IMG/VR virus record: IMGVR_UViG_3300045282_000095 | Coordinates: 1-49,288 of that record | From: a virus | DNA length: 49,288 bases | Direction: 5' to 3' (one strand) | Part shown: in pieces, positions 14,254 through 23,675 of the stretch | Layout: each line of letters opens with the position of its first letter | Position numbering within the stretch: position 1 is the stretch's first letter | Notes under the pieces: model-generated | What the model saw: only the letters and a program-made list of their open reading frames with translations | Told to the model about the DNA's origin: nothing | Database searches by the model: none | Position numbers and translations under genes: made by a program

Positions 14254-17078
14254 CTCTTACCAAGTTTTTCGAGCAAATCGAAAATATCCGTCGTCGACAT
14301 TCCGTTGCGCGAAAGCTCGACGACGAGGTTCTTCCTGTCGTCGCCATAGCCTGCGGACTTAATGCCAAGCTCTTTGATGATCTCCGGCGCAGATTTGCCG
14401 GATTTAACTAAACTTTCGATTTGTGCGACTCGTGTTTCAGCCGCGGATGCCCCACGTTCCGCGCCTGCAGATTTGTAGTTAAGAGTGCCCTCCGGTGGCG
14501 CTGACCGCTTAACCCCAGGCTCGGGAATCAAGGTTGAAGGTCGTGGAGTTCGCGCTTCCAAGCCAGAACGGCCTGGAGTTTGAGCCGGTGCAGGCTCAGC
14601 AGGAGCGGCATCACCACGCGACGCGCCAGCGGACTGATAGTTCAGGGTTCCTCCTCCACCGCCACCGCCGCCTGAAATCTTGTTGCCAAATCGGTCGGTG
14701 TCGCCGCGTCGCGCACGCGGATCGTCCATCATCGCATACTGCTGGCCTGCCACAGGTAGCTCGTCCGCATCCGAGATGACGCGCTCGAGCGAGGAGCGTT
14801 TGCCGGTTCCGGCGGAGGGAGCCGGCTGCTCGCCGCTGCTGAAAGCGCCCGGCACCCGCTTGCGCAGCACCGGCTCGATCTGGCCGAGGTCGAGCGTCAA
14901 TGGCCTGCCGTTGGCGTCGGGTATCCACTTCGGGTCCTCGGAGCCGGGATCGCCGGCAGAAAAGCGGTAGCCGCCCTGCACGGCGACCGGAATGGCTTTT
15001 TGCACGTCGGACATGCCGTAGGTCTTGCCGCCCCATTGCCACTTGCCGCCCACGTCCTCATCTCTCAGCGCCCCGATCACGTCATCGAAACGGTCGGCGC
15101 GGATATAGCCGGGAACGAGCACACGGCCGTAGGTCCCCGAGATGAACCCGCGCTTGATAAGCTTGGATTCCCACACGCCGCCGAATTGATTGTCGTTAGC
15201 ATCATATGTGGCGCCTGCGGCCTCCTGCAGTGCGCGCTTATAGGCGGCCTTGCTGGCGGTTTCTTCCTCGATAAACTTCGGGTCATAGTTTTGCCGGGCC
15301 GAGCGTGTGTAGAATGCCGAGTTGGCAGTCATGAAAGCGGCGCGGCCGGTGTCTTTGGCCATCAGGAAGGCGTCGCCATAGACGTCGTTCACGATTGGGT
15401 TCTGCGCAGCCTGGATTTTTGCGGACTCGTCCCCGGTCTTGAGCCAGCGCGGATGAATGAACTCGGGGCTGGCCCGCAGCTTCACCGCCTCGGCAGCATC
15501 GCGCACCACCGCCGGCGAGCCCTGCGTGTTGATCAAGCTACCGATGTGGGCGAGCACCGGCGATTCCTTGGACACCTCACGCATCACGCGATTGGCCCGG
15601 TCGCCAAACCCGGTGACAAGGGCCTGGGCAACGTCGGTCATCGGCTTGCCGCCCTGCGCAACTGCCGCCTCGATGGCCGTACGCTCGTCCGGCGTCAGAT
15701 AGACCGGCGCCTGCCGCAAGATACCGGCCACGGTCTCGGCCGAGGCAATGCGCGCCTGCATAGTTGCCGGCTGGGTGAGGTCGATGGGCGCCGACGGCAC
15801 GGCCCCGGTGCGATTGCCCCAACCGATGGGATCGATCTTGATCGCGGCGCGCGCGTTTTTGGCCAACGCCTCGCCGGCATTGCGCAGCGCCAGCAATTGC
15901 GACGTCGCCCCGACGCTCGGGTCCTGCATCACACGCTCGACCTCAGCGACGTTCCGCTCAATCTGTTCCGGCGATTGCTTGCGCCAGGCCTCTATGATCG
16001 GGGCGTTGGTCTTGAGATTTTGCAATTGCAGTTGAACGCCGGGATTGCCGCTCTGGATGGCGATCTGCTCGACCGTCGCCATTTGGGCCGGCGGGATCGG
16101 CAGGCCCGCCGCCGCAGTGTCCTCCAGCGTCTTGATGGCGGCAGTCGCGCCCTTGTCGACCTGGGTCTGCGCATTGACGCGCTGCTGGATGCCACCGATC
16201 AGCCGAGAATAGGCCGCTTGGCGCTGGCCAGGCGTCAGATTGAGGCTCGGGTCGGTGCGAATCTTCTCCGCTTCCGTGTAGGCCGCCTCGATGCCGCCGC
16301 CCTTGTCCGCAGGCGCAAACTGGATATCGCGCACCTTGGAATCCATGGCGGCAACGTCGAGCTCGGCCGCAATCTGCGTGATCTCGTAATCGGCCTTCTC
16401 CCTCGGCAAGCCCATGCGCGGATTGTTGGTAAGCTGGCCGTAGAGCGCGCCGATCTTCTGCAGCCGTTGCCGGAAGGCCGGATCGTTCTTGTCAGCCCCA
16501 CCGTTGGCGATGGCAAAAAGCTCATTCTTGGTCGTTTCGATCTGCGCCGTGATTGCGGCGTAGGAATTCTGCAGATCGCGTGACTCTTTTTGGTTCAGCA
16601 GACCGCGATAGTTCTCGACCGCGAGACTGTCGATCGTCCTGCCCAGCGCCAGCCCGACGTCGGCGCCGGCCGCCTTCTCATACTGCCCGACCTTTTCCTT
16701 CCGGTAGGCTTGCGCCGCGGTCATGAAGCCCTGCGGATCGTCCCTGTGCTGGTCGCGCAGTTTGACAAAATCGAGCTTGGCGACGCTCTCGCCGTCGGCC
16801 GCCGCCGCCATGGTGACGGCGTGCTGATACTGGATTGCCGCCGGCCCCACGATCGGCGGATGCTCGACGGTCACATTGCCGTTCTCGTCGCGGCTGACCG
16901 CCTTCAATCCCGCCTGATGGGCGAGCAGCACCGAGACGTCGCCGGTTTCCTTCGCCGCCTTGTCGAGGTTCTGGGCGAGCTCCAGCATCGGCGCGGCGAC
17001 CTGGCCGGGGCCAACGCGATATTGCGGCTCCTTGACGAGCGGGACGACGTTGTTGACCTCGGGGAGAGTGACGGCCAT
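14250..17078 (-). CDS. Large internal virion protein (942 aa)
   Basis: The product begins MAVTLPEVNNVVPLVKEPQY and is mostly helical with Gln/Ala-rich segments. It is the size and position of a T7 gp15/gp16-type ejection protein. I see no lytic transglycosylase motif. The C-terminal 140 residues are low complexity (a run of eight glycines). They contain a duplicated unit, GTLNYQSAGASRGDAAPAE near residue 812 and GTLNYKSAGAERGASAAE near 866, then a short helical domain ending FDLLEKLGKR. ATG at 17078 overlaps the previous TAA (TAATG). Confidence 0.85.
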   Translation of the reverse strand: MAVTLPEVNNVVPLVKEPQYRVGPGQVAAPMLELAQNLDKAAKETGDVSVLLAHQAGLKAVSRDENGNVTVEHPPIVGPAAIQYQHAVTMAAAADGESVAKLDFVKLRDQHRDDPQGFMTAAQAYRKEKVGQYEKAAGADVGLALGRTIDSLAVENYRGLLNQKESRDLQNSYAAITAQIETTKNELFAIANGGADKNDPAFRQRLQKIGALYGQLTNNPRMGLPREKADYEITQIAAELDVAAMDSKVRDIQFAPADKGGGIEAAYTEAEKIRTDPSLNLTPGQRQAAYSRLIGGIQQRVNAQTQVDKGATAAIKTLEDTAAAGLPIPPAQMATVEQIAIQSGNPGVQLQLQNLKTNAPIIEAWRKQSPEQIERNVAEVERVMQDPSVGATSQLLALRNAGEALAKNARAAIKIDPIGWGNRTGAVPSAPIDLTQPATMQARIASAETVAGILRQAPVYLTPDERTAIEAAVAQGGKPMTDVAQALVTGFGDRANRVMREVSKESPVLAHIGSLINTQGSPAVVRDAAEAVKLRASPEFIHPRWLKTGDESAKIQAAQNPIVNDVYGDAFLMAKDTGRAAFMTANSAFYTRSARQNYDPKFIEEETASKAAYKRALQEAAGATYDANDNQFGGVWESKLIKRGFISGTYGRVLVPGYIRADRFDDVIGALRDEDVGGKWQWGGKTYGMSDVQKAIPVAVQGGYRFSAGDPGSEDPKWIPDANGRPLTLDLGQIEPVLRKRVPGAFSSGEQPAPSAGTGKRSSLERVISDADELPVAGQQYAMMDDPRARRGDTDRFGNKISGGGGGGGGTLNYQSAGASRGDAAPAEPAPAQTPGRSGLEARTPRPSTLIPEPGVKRSAPPEGTLNYKSAGAERGASAAETRVAQIESLVKSGKSAPEIIKELGIKSAGYGDDRKNLVVELSRNGMSTTDIFDLLEKLGKR

Positions 17079-17254
17079 TATTTTCTGATCTCTGCTTCCA
17101 ACGCGGCATCGTTCGCAGCGACCAATCCCGTCCAGTCTATCTCGGGGAAGACGCCAGCAAGTCGCTTGATAATATCTTCGGCGACATCGCGGTCAGCGAA
17201 GCCACCGCCCTCAAGGATGGCATCAACTACCTTTTCTGCTTCTACTCTGGTCAT
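17078..17254 (-). CDS. Small helical protein of unknown function (58 aa)
   Basis: ATG at 17254 overlaps the stop of the gp14-like gene (ATGA), and TAA overlaps the next ATG. The product begins MTRVEAEKVVDAILEGGGFA and is an acidic helical protein without Cys or membrane segments. Its place between internal virion protein genes suggests an assembly or virion accessory role. Confidence 0.65.
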   Translation of the reverse strand: MTRVEAEKVVDAILEGGGFADRDVAEDIIKRLAGVFPEIDWTGLVAANDAALEAEIRK

Positions 17255-17709
17255 GCTGCAAGCCCCTTGGCTGCGGCGCCGGCGGCGCTGATCGCAGCAC
17301 CGAGGTAGCCCTGATTAAGCGCGAACTGACCGGCCTTGCGCAGATAGTCCGCATCGGCGGTATCCTGCGCAACCTGCTGATTGATATTGGCGAGCGCCGC
17401 GGTGCGCTGGCGATCGGAAATCTTGCTCTGGTACGCCTCGACCGCGACCCCGGTGGCCGAGGTTGGGTCGACGTGCGCCGCCGCGCGGATCACGTCGATG
17501 TTGGACAGCGTGGTGTTGAGTTGCTCACGCATCACAGTGTCGGTGAGGCCGGCCTGCATCTTGCCGAATTCGGCGGCGCGTTCGGCCCGAGTGGCCTGCA
17601 CCTCGTCTGCCTGCTGCGTCGCCTGGCCCTTCACGATCGAACCGTATGCGCCCAATGCGAGCGAACCGATCGACGTCGCCGATGCGCCTGCGCCTGCTGC
17701 TGAACCCAT
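17251..17709 (-). CDS. Internal virion protein, T7 gp14-like (152 aa)
   Basis: The Gly/Ala-rich N-terminus (MGSAAGAGASATSIGSLALG) could insert in a membrane. It is followed by a Gln-rich helical body (QATRAERAAEFGKMQAGLTD, VEAYQSKISDRQRTAALANI) and a hydrophobic end. Size, composition and position before the two large internal proteins match gp14-type ejection proteins of podoviruses. Assignment is by context and pattern rather than a signature motif. Confidence 0.74.
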   Translation of the reverse strand: MGSAAGAGASATSIGSLALGAYGSIVKGQATQQADEVQATRAERAAEFGKMQAGLTDTVMREQLNTTLSNIDVIRAAAHVDPTSATGVAVEAYQSKISDRQRTAALANINQQVAQDTADADYLRKAGQFALNQGYLGAAISAAGAAAKGLAA

Positions 17710-17710
17710 T

Positions 17711-20302
17711 TTATCTCACGATCAGTGCAACCACTGTTGCCGTGGAGGAGGCATTCGACGAATGCAGCGTAAAGCCGGTTGCCGCCAAAGTGTCGACCCA
17801 GAACGTCTCGGCGGCGTTGCCGGCGAGGCCAGCCACGATGTAGGCGGCATCAGGCTCATCGGCACCAACGACTGCGGCTTGGCCGGGTGCCGCACCAGAG
17901 AAGTTGCCTCCTGCTGTAGCAAAAGAGCTAGGCATGGTGTTGACAGTGGTCGCAGTCAAAAACTTTGTGATGTAACCGTACCAATCAACGCCAGCACTAA
18001 CACCATTGGTAATTTTCAGTGGCTTGCCCACATCTGTCGGGAAGAAAGTGCCAACCGTGGCCGTCACTAGTTCTCCACCAGAGGGCGTAACGGTAAGCGT
18101 TCGTTTGAACAGAAATGCAAAGGTGGCCGATGACGCAAACTTACCGGTCACCCGCAGGTTTTGCCCTGGAGTCGGAGCGATATTTGAGAAAGCTCCCGGC
18201 ATGCTTCCTTCGGACAACTGCCTGACATGATTGAGCGCCAAATATCCGACGCCGATGCTTGGCGACGATCTGCGGTCGAGTTGCATTTGAGTGATGGTCG
18301 GCTCATAGATTCTCTTGTCCGAAACACCGTCATATCGACAGCCTAGGGCGCCGGTAAAGTCGGGGATTGGAATTGCCGGGGAGACGCTTTGATCTATGTT
18401 GTTCGAGAAATTGACCTCGCTCACCAGTTGAGGGAAATTTGTGATAGGAAAGAACAGCGGCAGGCCGTGGGTGGTGTCCCAGGTCTTGAGGAAATTGTCA
18501 CTCATTCGGATTGCGTTGGGATTGTTGCTGGGATTCACCGAACCATGCAGAGTGCAGTTTTGAATGACCAGACTGCGGAATGCGCCTTGAATGGCAATAA
18601 ACGGACTAGGCGTGTCTAATGCTGAACAACCATGCAGCGTTACATCACCGCCGCCCCCGCTGCCCAATAGGAACGTGGCCTCACCCTCGCTACGGAAGCC
18701 CATAATCTGACAGATCGCATTTGGCCTGATTGCGAAGGTAGTGGTGCAAAGCGTGGACGATCCTCCAACAACATTGAAGCCGCCGCTTACTCCTGTATCC
18801 AGGCCGATCGTGTTGAAGCCCATCGACAGCATCAAAAAATTGTAATCGACAGAGTTGAAATCATTGGCGACAAAGCCGGTATCGTTCTGCGCGATCCCAC
18901 ATTGCGAGAATGTGCCCTCGGAAGCAGCCCCGAAGTTGGCGCCAGCCAAAACGCCAATGTGAAAACCGATGATGGCACATCTTTCAAACACGAAGTTTGC
19001 TGTTTGATTCCCGGAGCCGGACCCGTTGCCGCCGAGAGAAACGCCCGTGAGCGTGCCGCGCGCTCCGGTGGTCTGGATCGCTATGTCGCTGATGTAGAAA
19101 TTGGTGCATTTGCTGATCCGTAGAACTTCCCGGTCTGTCGGTCCCCGATACCAAATTCCGCTGGTTGCATCCGTCCCGGAACCCATGATGTTGACGTGAG
19201 TCTGCGGGCCGCCGACGCCACTGCCGAATGATCCGATCGTGATAGTGTCGGTGACGTTGCAATAGTTAGGCGGCCATATCACTGTTGCGGTCGTTCCGGC
19301 CAGCGCGGCAAACATGGCGTTGAGTGCTGCGGTGTCATCGGTCAGATTGTCAGCTACAACGCCGAAGTTTGCCGGATAAATCCACGGGCCGGTCAGCACG
19401 TTGGAGGTAAGAGCTGCGACGTCGATCTTGACGCGCGCAAAAAGGATAGCCGTGGTTCCGAGCGTGCCGCCGGCATTATTGGTGTTCATCCATACCGTGA
19501 ACGCATTCGCTGTTCCACCCGCGACCGTGATCAGCGAGCCGAGCAGTTCGGCATAGGTGTCGAACGCGGTCGAGCGGGTTGCCGGCGTGGCGGCGCCGTT
19601 CCAGAGATAGACGCCGTTCTGGCTGCCGACCGTCTGGTCCTTGGCGAGGAACGTGTTGGTCGCGGCCATGGTGACGCCGTCGATCGTGGCGCCAGGCGCA
19701 GCCAGGTTGATGTTGGCGGTTGATGCCGCGTTGACCGTTCCGCGCAATCCTACGGCAAGCGATAATGCGGCGGCGCTCAAGGCCGACGGCTGGGCGTTCG
19801 AGTCGTAGGTGGCGACCAGCCCGGCGCGGTTGGCTGCAGTCGGAATCTGGCTCAGGCTTTCGCCCGGCCGACCCAGCAGGGCGCGCCCGGTCACATCGTT
19901 GAGCTTGTCCCAGGTCTCGCGGTTTTGCGCGACGACGTCGGTGATCAGCTGGTTGAGGTCGCGCGCGGCAACTCCCCGGTTCTCGGCAAATTGCGAGGTC
20001 CGGCGCGGCCGGCGAGCTCCGACGATCTGCAGGGTTCCGGTGGCCGGCAGAATGAGCGAGACCGAGGCATTGGTGATCGGCCGCGCCACCGTAGCCAGGC
20101 TGCCCGACGGGATCGTGAGCACCCATTGTGAGGTGGCTGTGAGCAGAACACCGTTGAGCCAAACCTCAATCCAGCTGTCGTAGTCGGTCCCATCGCCATA
20201 GATGGCGAACGGGACCGCGAACGGGCCGGTTGACGCCGTGGGCGCGTAGGCCACGCGGCGCTCGGTGTCGGGCAGGGCGGGAACGGCGACGGGGCTTGGC
20301 AT
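17711..20302 (-). CDS. Tail fibre / tailspike with T7-type N-terminal anchor and beta-helix domain
   Basis: 863 residues. Residues 1-140 match the T7 gp17-like virion-anchoring domain (YAPTASTGPFAVPFAIYGDG, FAENRGVAARDLNQLITDVV). Residues about 190-300 are a common fibre module (STANINLAAPGATIDGV, SQNGVYLWNGAATPATRS). Residues about 310-640 look like a right-handed beta-helix (GVVADNLTDDTAALNAMFAA), the fold of pectate-lyase-type depolymerases. The C-terminal 200 residues are beta-rich and unknown. Probable host-surface receptor and possible polysaccharide depolymerase. ATG at 20302 has no SD and lies exactly 31 nt after a GGTGCGTTGC element. Confidence 0.86.
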   Translation of the reverse strand: MPSPVAVPALPDTERRVAYAPTASTGPFAVPFAIYGDGTDYDSWIEVWLNGVLLTATSQWVLTIPSGSLATVARPITNASVSLILPATGTLQIVGARRPRRTSQFAENRGVAARDLNQLITDVVAQNRETWDKLNDVTGRALLGRPGESLSQIPTAANRAGLVATYDSNAQPSALSAAALSLAVGLRGTVNAASTANINLAAPGATIDGVTMAATNTFLAKDQTVGSQNGVYLWNGAATPATRSTAFDTYAELLGSLITVAGGTANAFTVWMNTNNAGGTLGTTAILFARVKIDVAALTSNVLTGPWIYPANFGVVADNLTDDTAALNAMFAALAGTTATVIWPPNYCNVTDTITIGSFGSGVGGPQTHVNIMGSGTDATSGIWYRGPTDREVLRISKCTNFYISDIAIQTTGARGTLTGVSLGGNGSGSGNQTANFVFERCAIIGFHIGVLAGANFGAASEGTFSQCGIAQNDTGFVANDFNSVDYNFLMLSMGFNTIGLDTGVSGGFNVVGGSSTLCTTTFAIRPNAICQIMGFRSEGEATFLLGSGGGGDVTLHGCSALDTPSPFIAIQGAFRSLVIQNCTLHGSVNPSNNPNAIRMSDNFLKTWDTTHGLPLFFPITNFPQLVSEVNFSNNIDQSVSPAIPIPDFTGALGCRYDGVSDKRIYEPTITQMQLDRRSSPSIGVGYLALNHVRQLSEGSMPGAFSNIAPTPGQNLRVTGKFASSATFAFLFKRTLTVTPSGGELVTATVGTFFPTDVGKPLKITNGVSAGVDWYGYITKFLTATTVNTMPSSFATAGGNFSGAAPGQAAVVGADEPDAAYIVAGLAGNAAETFWVDTLAATGFTLHSSNASSTATVVALIVR

Positions 20303-20333
20303 GGTGGACGATTGCCGGGCCGGTCAACCTCTG

Positions 20334-20343
20334 GCAACGCACC
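20334..20343 (-). promoter_or_regulatory. GGTGCGTTGC element upstream of the tail fibre
   Basis: Exact 10-mer on the minus strand. Its first base is the last base of the TAG stop of the upstream tail-tube gene. The 3' end lies 31 nt before the tail fibre ATG. Confidence 0.72.
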
Positions 20344-22586
20344 TAGATTGTGACCTCGAATCCAACCTCTTCGATCGTCAGGGGTCCAGAAGTATCCTTG
20401 GCAATTTGCCAGCGCGGGTCGTGCGATCGGCCGAGCGGGCGATCGTGATAAGCCTGTTCGCGCAAGACCGGCGGCTGCGTTGGGTCCTCGTCTTGGTTCC
20501 ACGCCTCGATGCGGCGCTGCGTCATGACGGTGCCGTAGGCGGGCAGGAGCGGGCCGCTCTGACCGCTGTAGAGTCGCTCCATCACGAAACCTGTCGAGTT
20601 TGTAACATAGACTTGCGCCTTGCGAATGCGGCGTTTTTTGATGCGCTGGCCGATGTCCTGGCCGCCTTGCGCCGGCGGGACGAACGGCTCGAGCACGGCA
20701 GTCCACGCCTGCCCGACCACCAGATTGGCCGACGTGAGATCCTCGCCGGCATTGTTCTGCGGGATCAGGAACCCGTTGGCGTCGACCAGATAGGTGCCCA
20801 TCATACGGGTGCCGAGTGGACCGTCCATCACGTCGACGCTGCCTCCCGCGATGTACCACAGAGGCCCCTTGCCCCCTGGGATGGGCAGGCCGGATGGTTG
20901 GGTGTTGTAGAGTTGCGAGGTATCGAGATAGCGCGAGTTGTCGAGTTGTTCGACGAGCGGCGACCCGCCGATGAGCGTGTAATCCGTCGTGAACAGAATG
21001 GTGGCGCCCCTGCACGACACCCATTGCGCCGGGCCGCTACTGCTCCATGGCGTGAAGCCAACGGCATCCTCCAGATCGTTGCTCTTGCCAAGGCTGTATT
21101 TGCCGCACACCACTGATCCATCGGCGTTGAGAGCAAACATATAGCGCTCGTTGAACGTCTCGGATGCGGTCATGACGGCAAGCGCCTTGACAACTCCGAA
21201 CAGATGGTTGCTCAAATCCGTGATGCAATCAGTCTTGTAGGCGCGGGTGTAAGAACCAAAAATCTTGACCACGTAGAGACTATTCAGTCCTGCCCCGACA
21301 TAGACGATGATTTCCTCGATGCGCCGCGGCTGCACTTGACCGACCTCGTCATCGGAAATCAGGCTGAATCCAACCGAGCCTGGCTTGAGCGGATTAGCCG
21401 GAGTGATCTGGATGTAGAACAGGCCGCGGTCGCAGAACACAAACTCGGATGCGTCCATGCCGGGAATGACGAAAAAAACCTGTCTGTTGCCCGGCACAAA
21501 TTCAAGAATTGCGTCGGTCGAAAGTCCATCCTGGGCGAAGGCGTCGGGATAGAAATCGGTGAAGTCGAGCACCGCCGACCACGCGATGGCCTTAGGCAGA
21601 GCCGGAAAATTGCAGAAGCCGAGCCGGTTCTGGTCGACGAAGACCGATTGCGGCCAGCCCTGATAGGCGTTCATCACCTCCTGATCCCAGATCACGGAAG
21701 CGCCGGGAGCGACATCGCCAACGGAAACGATCGTGCCGACGAAAGCAGCCCCATCAAAGAGGGTGCCGCTGGGGCTAAAACGAGCTGCTGATACCAATTC
21801 TACGACCAGACTAGGGGCCGCCACCGAAATCACGGTTCCTACCGCTCCGCCGACGCCAGTTACGACGTCGCCTGTGACCGGAGTAGAAGTAAACCCTGCA
21901 GTCAGGATGGACTGCCTATTGCTGGAGAGCGGCTCATTGATCGTCGCGGTGCCGGTGGTTGGCCCCGTCACCGTCGCAATGGTCATCTGGCGGCCGTTAA
22001 AGCGGATGCGCGTGCCGACCATGCCGGCGACCAGCACGGCGGCCGAGAATGTGATGTTGATCGTCCCCGTGAGCGCGCTCACCGTCAACGTGATGCCCTT
22101 CGGCGCAATGCGAGAGAACAACGTGCGCTTTTGCGCGCCACCAAGAATCTTCTCGGCAAAATCTGCCGCCGTCCAGGTGATCAAGCCGTCCCAAGTCAGG
22201 ACGCGCGGCACCATGCCGGGAAAGGTGATGTAAATCGACTTGTCGTAGAGCGCCCAGACGATATTTTGCAGCGTCGCCGAGGTCCACGGCCGCGCCGTAT
22301 CCGTGAACACGATCGTGCCGGTGGCGTCGCGGATACGCAGCGTCCCGTTGCCGAATGAAATGTCGTAACTGACGTTGGGCGCGATGATGAACCGCTCGGT
22401 GCGGCCATCCTGCAGATATAGTGCCCTGCGGCCTGGGCGATTAGTGACGCCCTTGGCATTGAGAATGCGAAAATTGGAGAGTTGCCGCGCGCCGGCCATC
22501 GTGAGCGGGTTCTTGATATCCCGCTTCACCTCTGGATCGAGCTCGCCTGCACTGAAATCGGTTTGCGGCTTGATTTCCGAGGGCAT
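20343..22586 (-). CDS. Tail tubular protein B-like (T7 gp12-like), 747 aa
   Basis: The product begins MPSEIKPQTDFSAGELDPEV and continues with NPLTMAGARQLSNFRILNAK and GVTNRPGRRALYLQDGRTER, the characteristic N-terminus of podovirus tail nozzle proteins. The rest is beta-rich, with the length typical of the family. It would form the lower tail tube and bind the fibres, whose gene follows. The start sits 3 nt after the stop of the tail tubular A-like gene. Confidence 0.86.
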   Translation of the reverse strand: MPSEIKPQTDFSAGELDPEVKRDIKNPLTMAGARQLSNFRILNAKGVTNRPGRRALYLQDGRTERFIIAPNVSYDISFGNGTLRIRDATGTIVFTDTARPWTSATLQNIVWALYDKSIYITFPGMVPRVLTWDGLITWTAADFAEKILGGAQKRTLFSRIAPKGITLTVSALTGTINITFSAAVLVAGMVGTRIRFNGRQMTIATVTGPTTGTATINEPLSSNRQSILTAGFTSTPVTGDVVTGVGGAVGTVISVAAPSLVVELVSAARFSPSGTLFDGAAFVGTIVSVGDVAPGASVIWDQEVMNAYQGWPQSVFVDQNRLGFCNFPALPKAIAWSAVLDFTDFYPDAFAQDGLSTDAILEFVPGNRQVFFVIPGMDASEFVFCDRGLFYIQITPANPLKPGSVGFSLISDDEVGQVQPRRIEEIIVYVGAGLNSLYVVKIFGSYTRAYKTDCITDLSNHLFGVVKALAVMTASETFNERYMFALNADGSVVCGKYSLGKSNDLEDAVGFTPWSSSGPAQWVSCRGATILFTTDYTLIGGSPLVEQLDNSRYLDTSQLYNTQPSGLPIPGGKGPLWYIAGGSVDVMDGPLGTRMMGTYLVDANGFLIPQNNAGEDLTSANLVVGQAWTAVLEPFVPPAQGGQDIGQRIKKRRIRKAQVYVTNSTGFVMERLYSGQSGPLLPAYGTVMTQRRIEAWNQDEDPTQPPVLREQAYHDRPLGRSHDPRWQIAKDTSGPLTIEEVGFEVTI

Positions 22587-22589
22587 CGG

Positions 22590-23243
22590 CTAGTTTCCAG
22601 GCTGCCCGGTTCCGCTCCAATTCGTCTGCGGTGGCCATGGGCGACGCACCCGGCGCGACATTGCCAGCCGTGAGTTGAAGAATGCCTGTCGCGGCTTCTG
22701 CTGGTCGGATTTCATCTTGGCGCGCGTGAGCACCGCCATCGCGGCCTGCTCGGCCTGTGCCGCCGCGGGCAAGTCCTCATGCAAGCCGCGATAGATGCCG
22801 GCGACGACGAATTCCTGCAGCGCGAGCACGAACGTCGGCGTGCCGTTCTCGATGTCGGAATTGTCGGTCGATAGATACTTAATGCTGACCGGGCCGGGAA
22901 TGCCCATCGAGCGTGTGACGATCTGGCCGGAGAGGATGGTGTAGAGCGCCGGCCTGTCGTTCTGTCGGACCCAGATAATGTGAAGGCAATCAGACGGAAT
23001 GGCGTAGGAGCTGTCAAACTGGTCGTCGGCCGGGGAGGTGGGCAGTTTCGTCAGGTTGTTGACCACCTTAGTTTGGGCGACCCAACCGTGATCCTCGAGC
23101 GCGAAGGCCAGCGCCCGCTCATAGGCCGGCGAGGCGACGGTATACTCGTCAGAACCGTCCTCGAGCACGGCGCACTGATAATCGCCGGTGATCGCCAGCG
23201 CCGAATTCAGCACACTCAGCTTGTCGAGGGGCCACTGCACCAT
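22590..23243 (-). CDS. Tail tubular protein A-like (T7 gp11-like), 217 aa
   Basis: The product begins MVQWPLDKLSVLNSALAITG. It contains SPAYERALAFALEDHGWVAQ and the motif YAIPSDCLHIIWVRQNDRPA, characteristic of tail-tube gatekeeper proteins of podoviruses. It joins the portal ring and precedes the tubular B gene. The C-terminal 30 residues are basic and Trp/Pro-rich. ATG at 23243 lacks an SD and lies exactly 31 nt after a GGTGCGTTGC element. Confidence 0.86.
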   Translation of the reverse strand: MVQWPLDKLSVLNSALAITGDYQCAVLEDGSDEYTVASPAYERALAFALEDHGWVAQTKVVNNLTKLPTSPADDQFDSSYAIPSDCLHIIWVRQNDRPALYTILSGQIVTRSMGIPGPVSIKYLSTDNSDIENGTPTFVLALQEFVVAGIYRGLHEDLPAAAQAEQAAMAVLTRAKMKSDQQKPRQAFFNSRLAMSRRVRRPWPPQTNWSGTGQPGN

Positions 23244-23274
23244 GCGGAGACGGTGCTCCGCTGTCCGGCCTGCG

Positions 23275-23284
23275 GCAACGCACC
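23275..23284 (-). promoter_or_regulatory. GGTGCGTTGC element upstream of tail tubular A
   Basis: Exact 10-mer on the minus strand, one base after the TAG of the preceding gene and 31 nt before the ATG of the tail tubular A-like gene. Confidence 0.72.
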
Positions 23285-23285
23285 G

Positions 23286-23657
23286 CTAAAGGCTGAGAGG
23301 GCGGACGGCGTCGATTATCGAATCGCGGATGTACAGATGGCCGCCCTTGCGCGAGAACTCGTTGATCTCGACCGTCTCGACGTGGCTGTTGGCCACGTAA
23401 ATCGTATCGCCGGGACCCGCCGCTTTCATTGCCTGCCACATCGTAGGGAACGGATTTGCGGGACTTTTCCCAAACGGGACAAATCCATCAGTGGCCCAAA
23501 TCGGGTCGACAGCGCTCATCCCCGCCATTGTGCAGACATACCAGACGCCCGGCTCGCGCATGACCACGCCGCGCAACGGCATCAGCGCATTAGCACGCAC
23601 GATGGCCGGGGCGGCGAAGGTGGAGAGCAAGCCGGTCAGAAATCCGCGGCGATCCAT
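23286..23657 (-). CDS. Protein with Tat-like signal and short beta-helix-like segment (123 aa)
   Basis: The N-terminus MDRRGFLTGLLSTFAAPAIV has the twin-arginine RRxFL motif, a hydrophobic stretch and an Ala-rich end like a cleavage region, followed by MPLRGVVMREP. The second half (MWQAMKAAGPGDTIYVANSH, then HVETVEINEF) resembles the first turns of a beta-helix, but the chain stops at 123 residues. Such proteins occur in tail modules of alpha- and betaproteobacterial phages. It is either a virion protein with a signal-like assembly segment or an exported one. Confidence 0.68.
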   Translation of the reverse strand: MDRRGFLTGLLSTFAAPAIVRANALMPLRGVVMREPGVWYVCTMAGMSAVDPIWATDGFVPFGKSPANPFPTMWQAMKAAGPGDTIYVANSHVETVEINEFSRKGGHLYIRDSIIDAVRPLSL

Positions 23658-23675
23658 GTGACGTTTCTAGCACCA

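Noticed and set aside
15000-16583. Plus-strand frame of 527 codons
   Set aside because: It is the complement of the 942-residue internal virion protein, with Arg/Leu/His-rich composition typical of antisense frames in GC-rich DNA.
17711-20302. Diversity-generating retroelement (expected by analogy with BPP-1)
   Set aside because: No reverse transcriptase gene is present anywhere, and no A-mutated template/variable repeat pair was noticed near the fibre gene.
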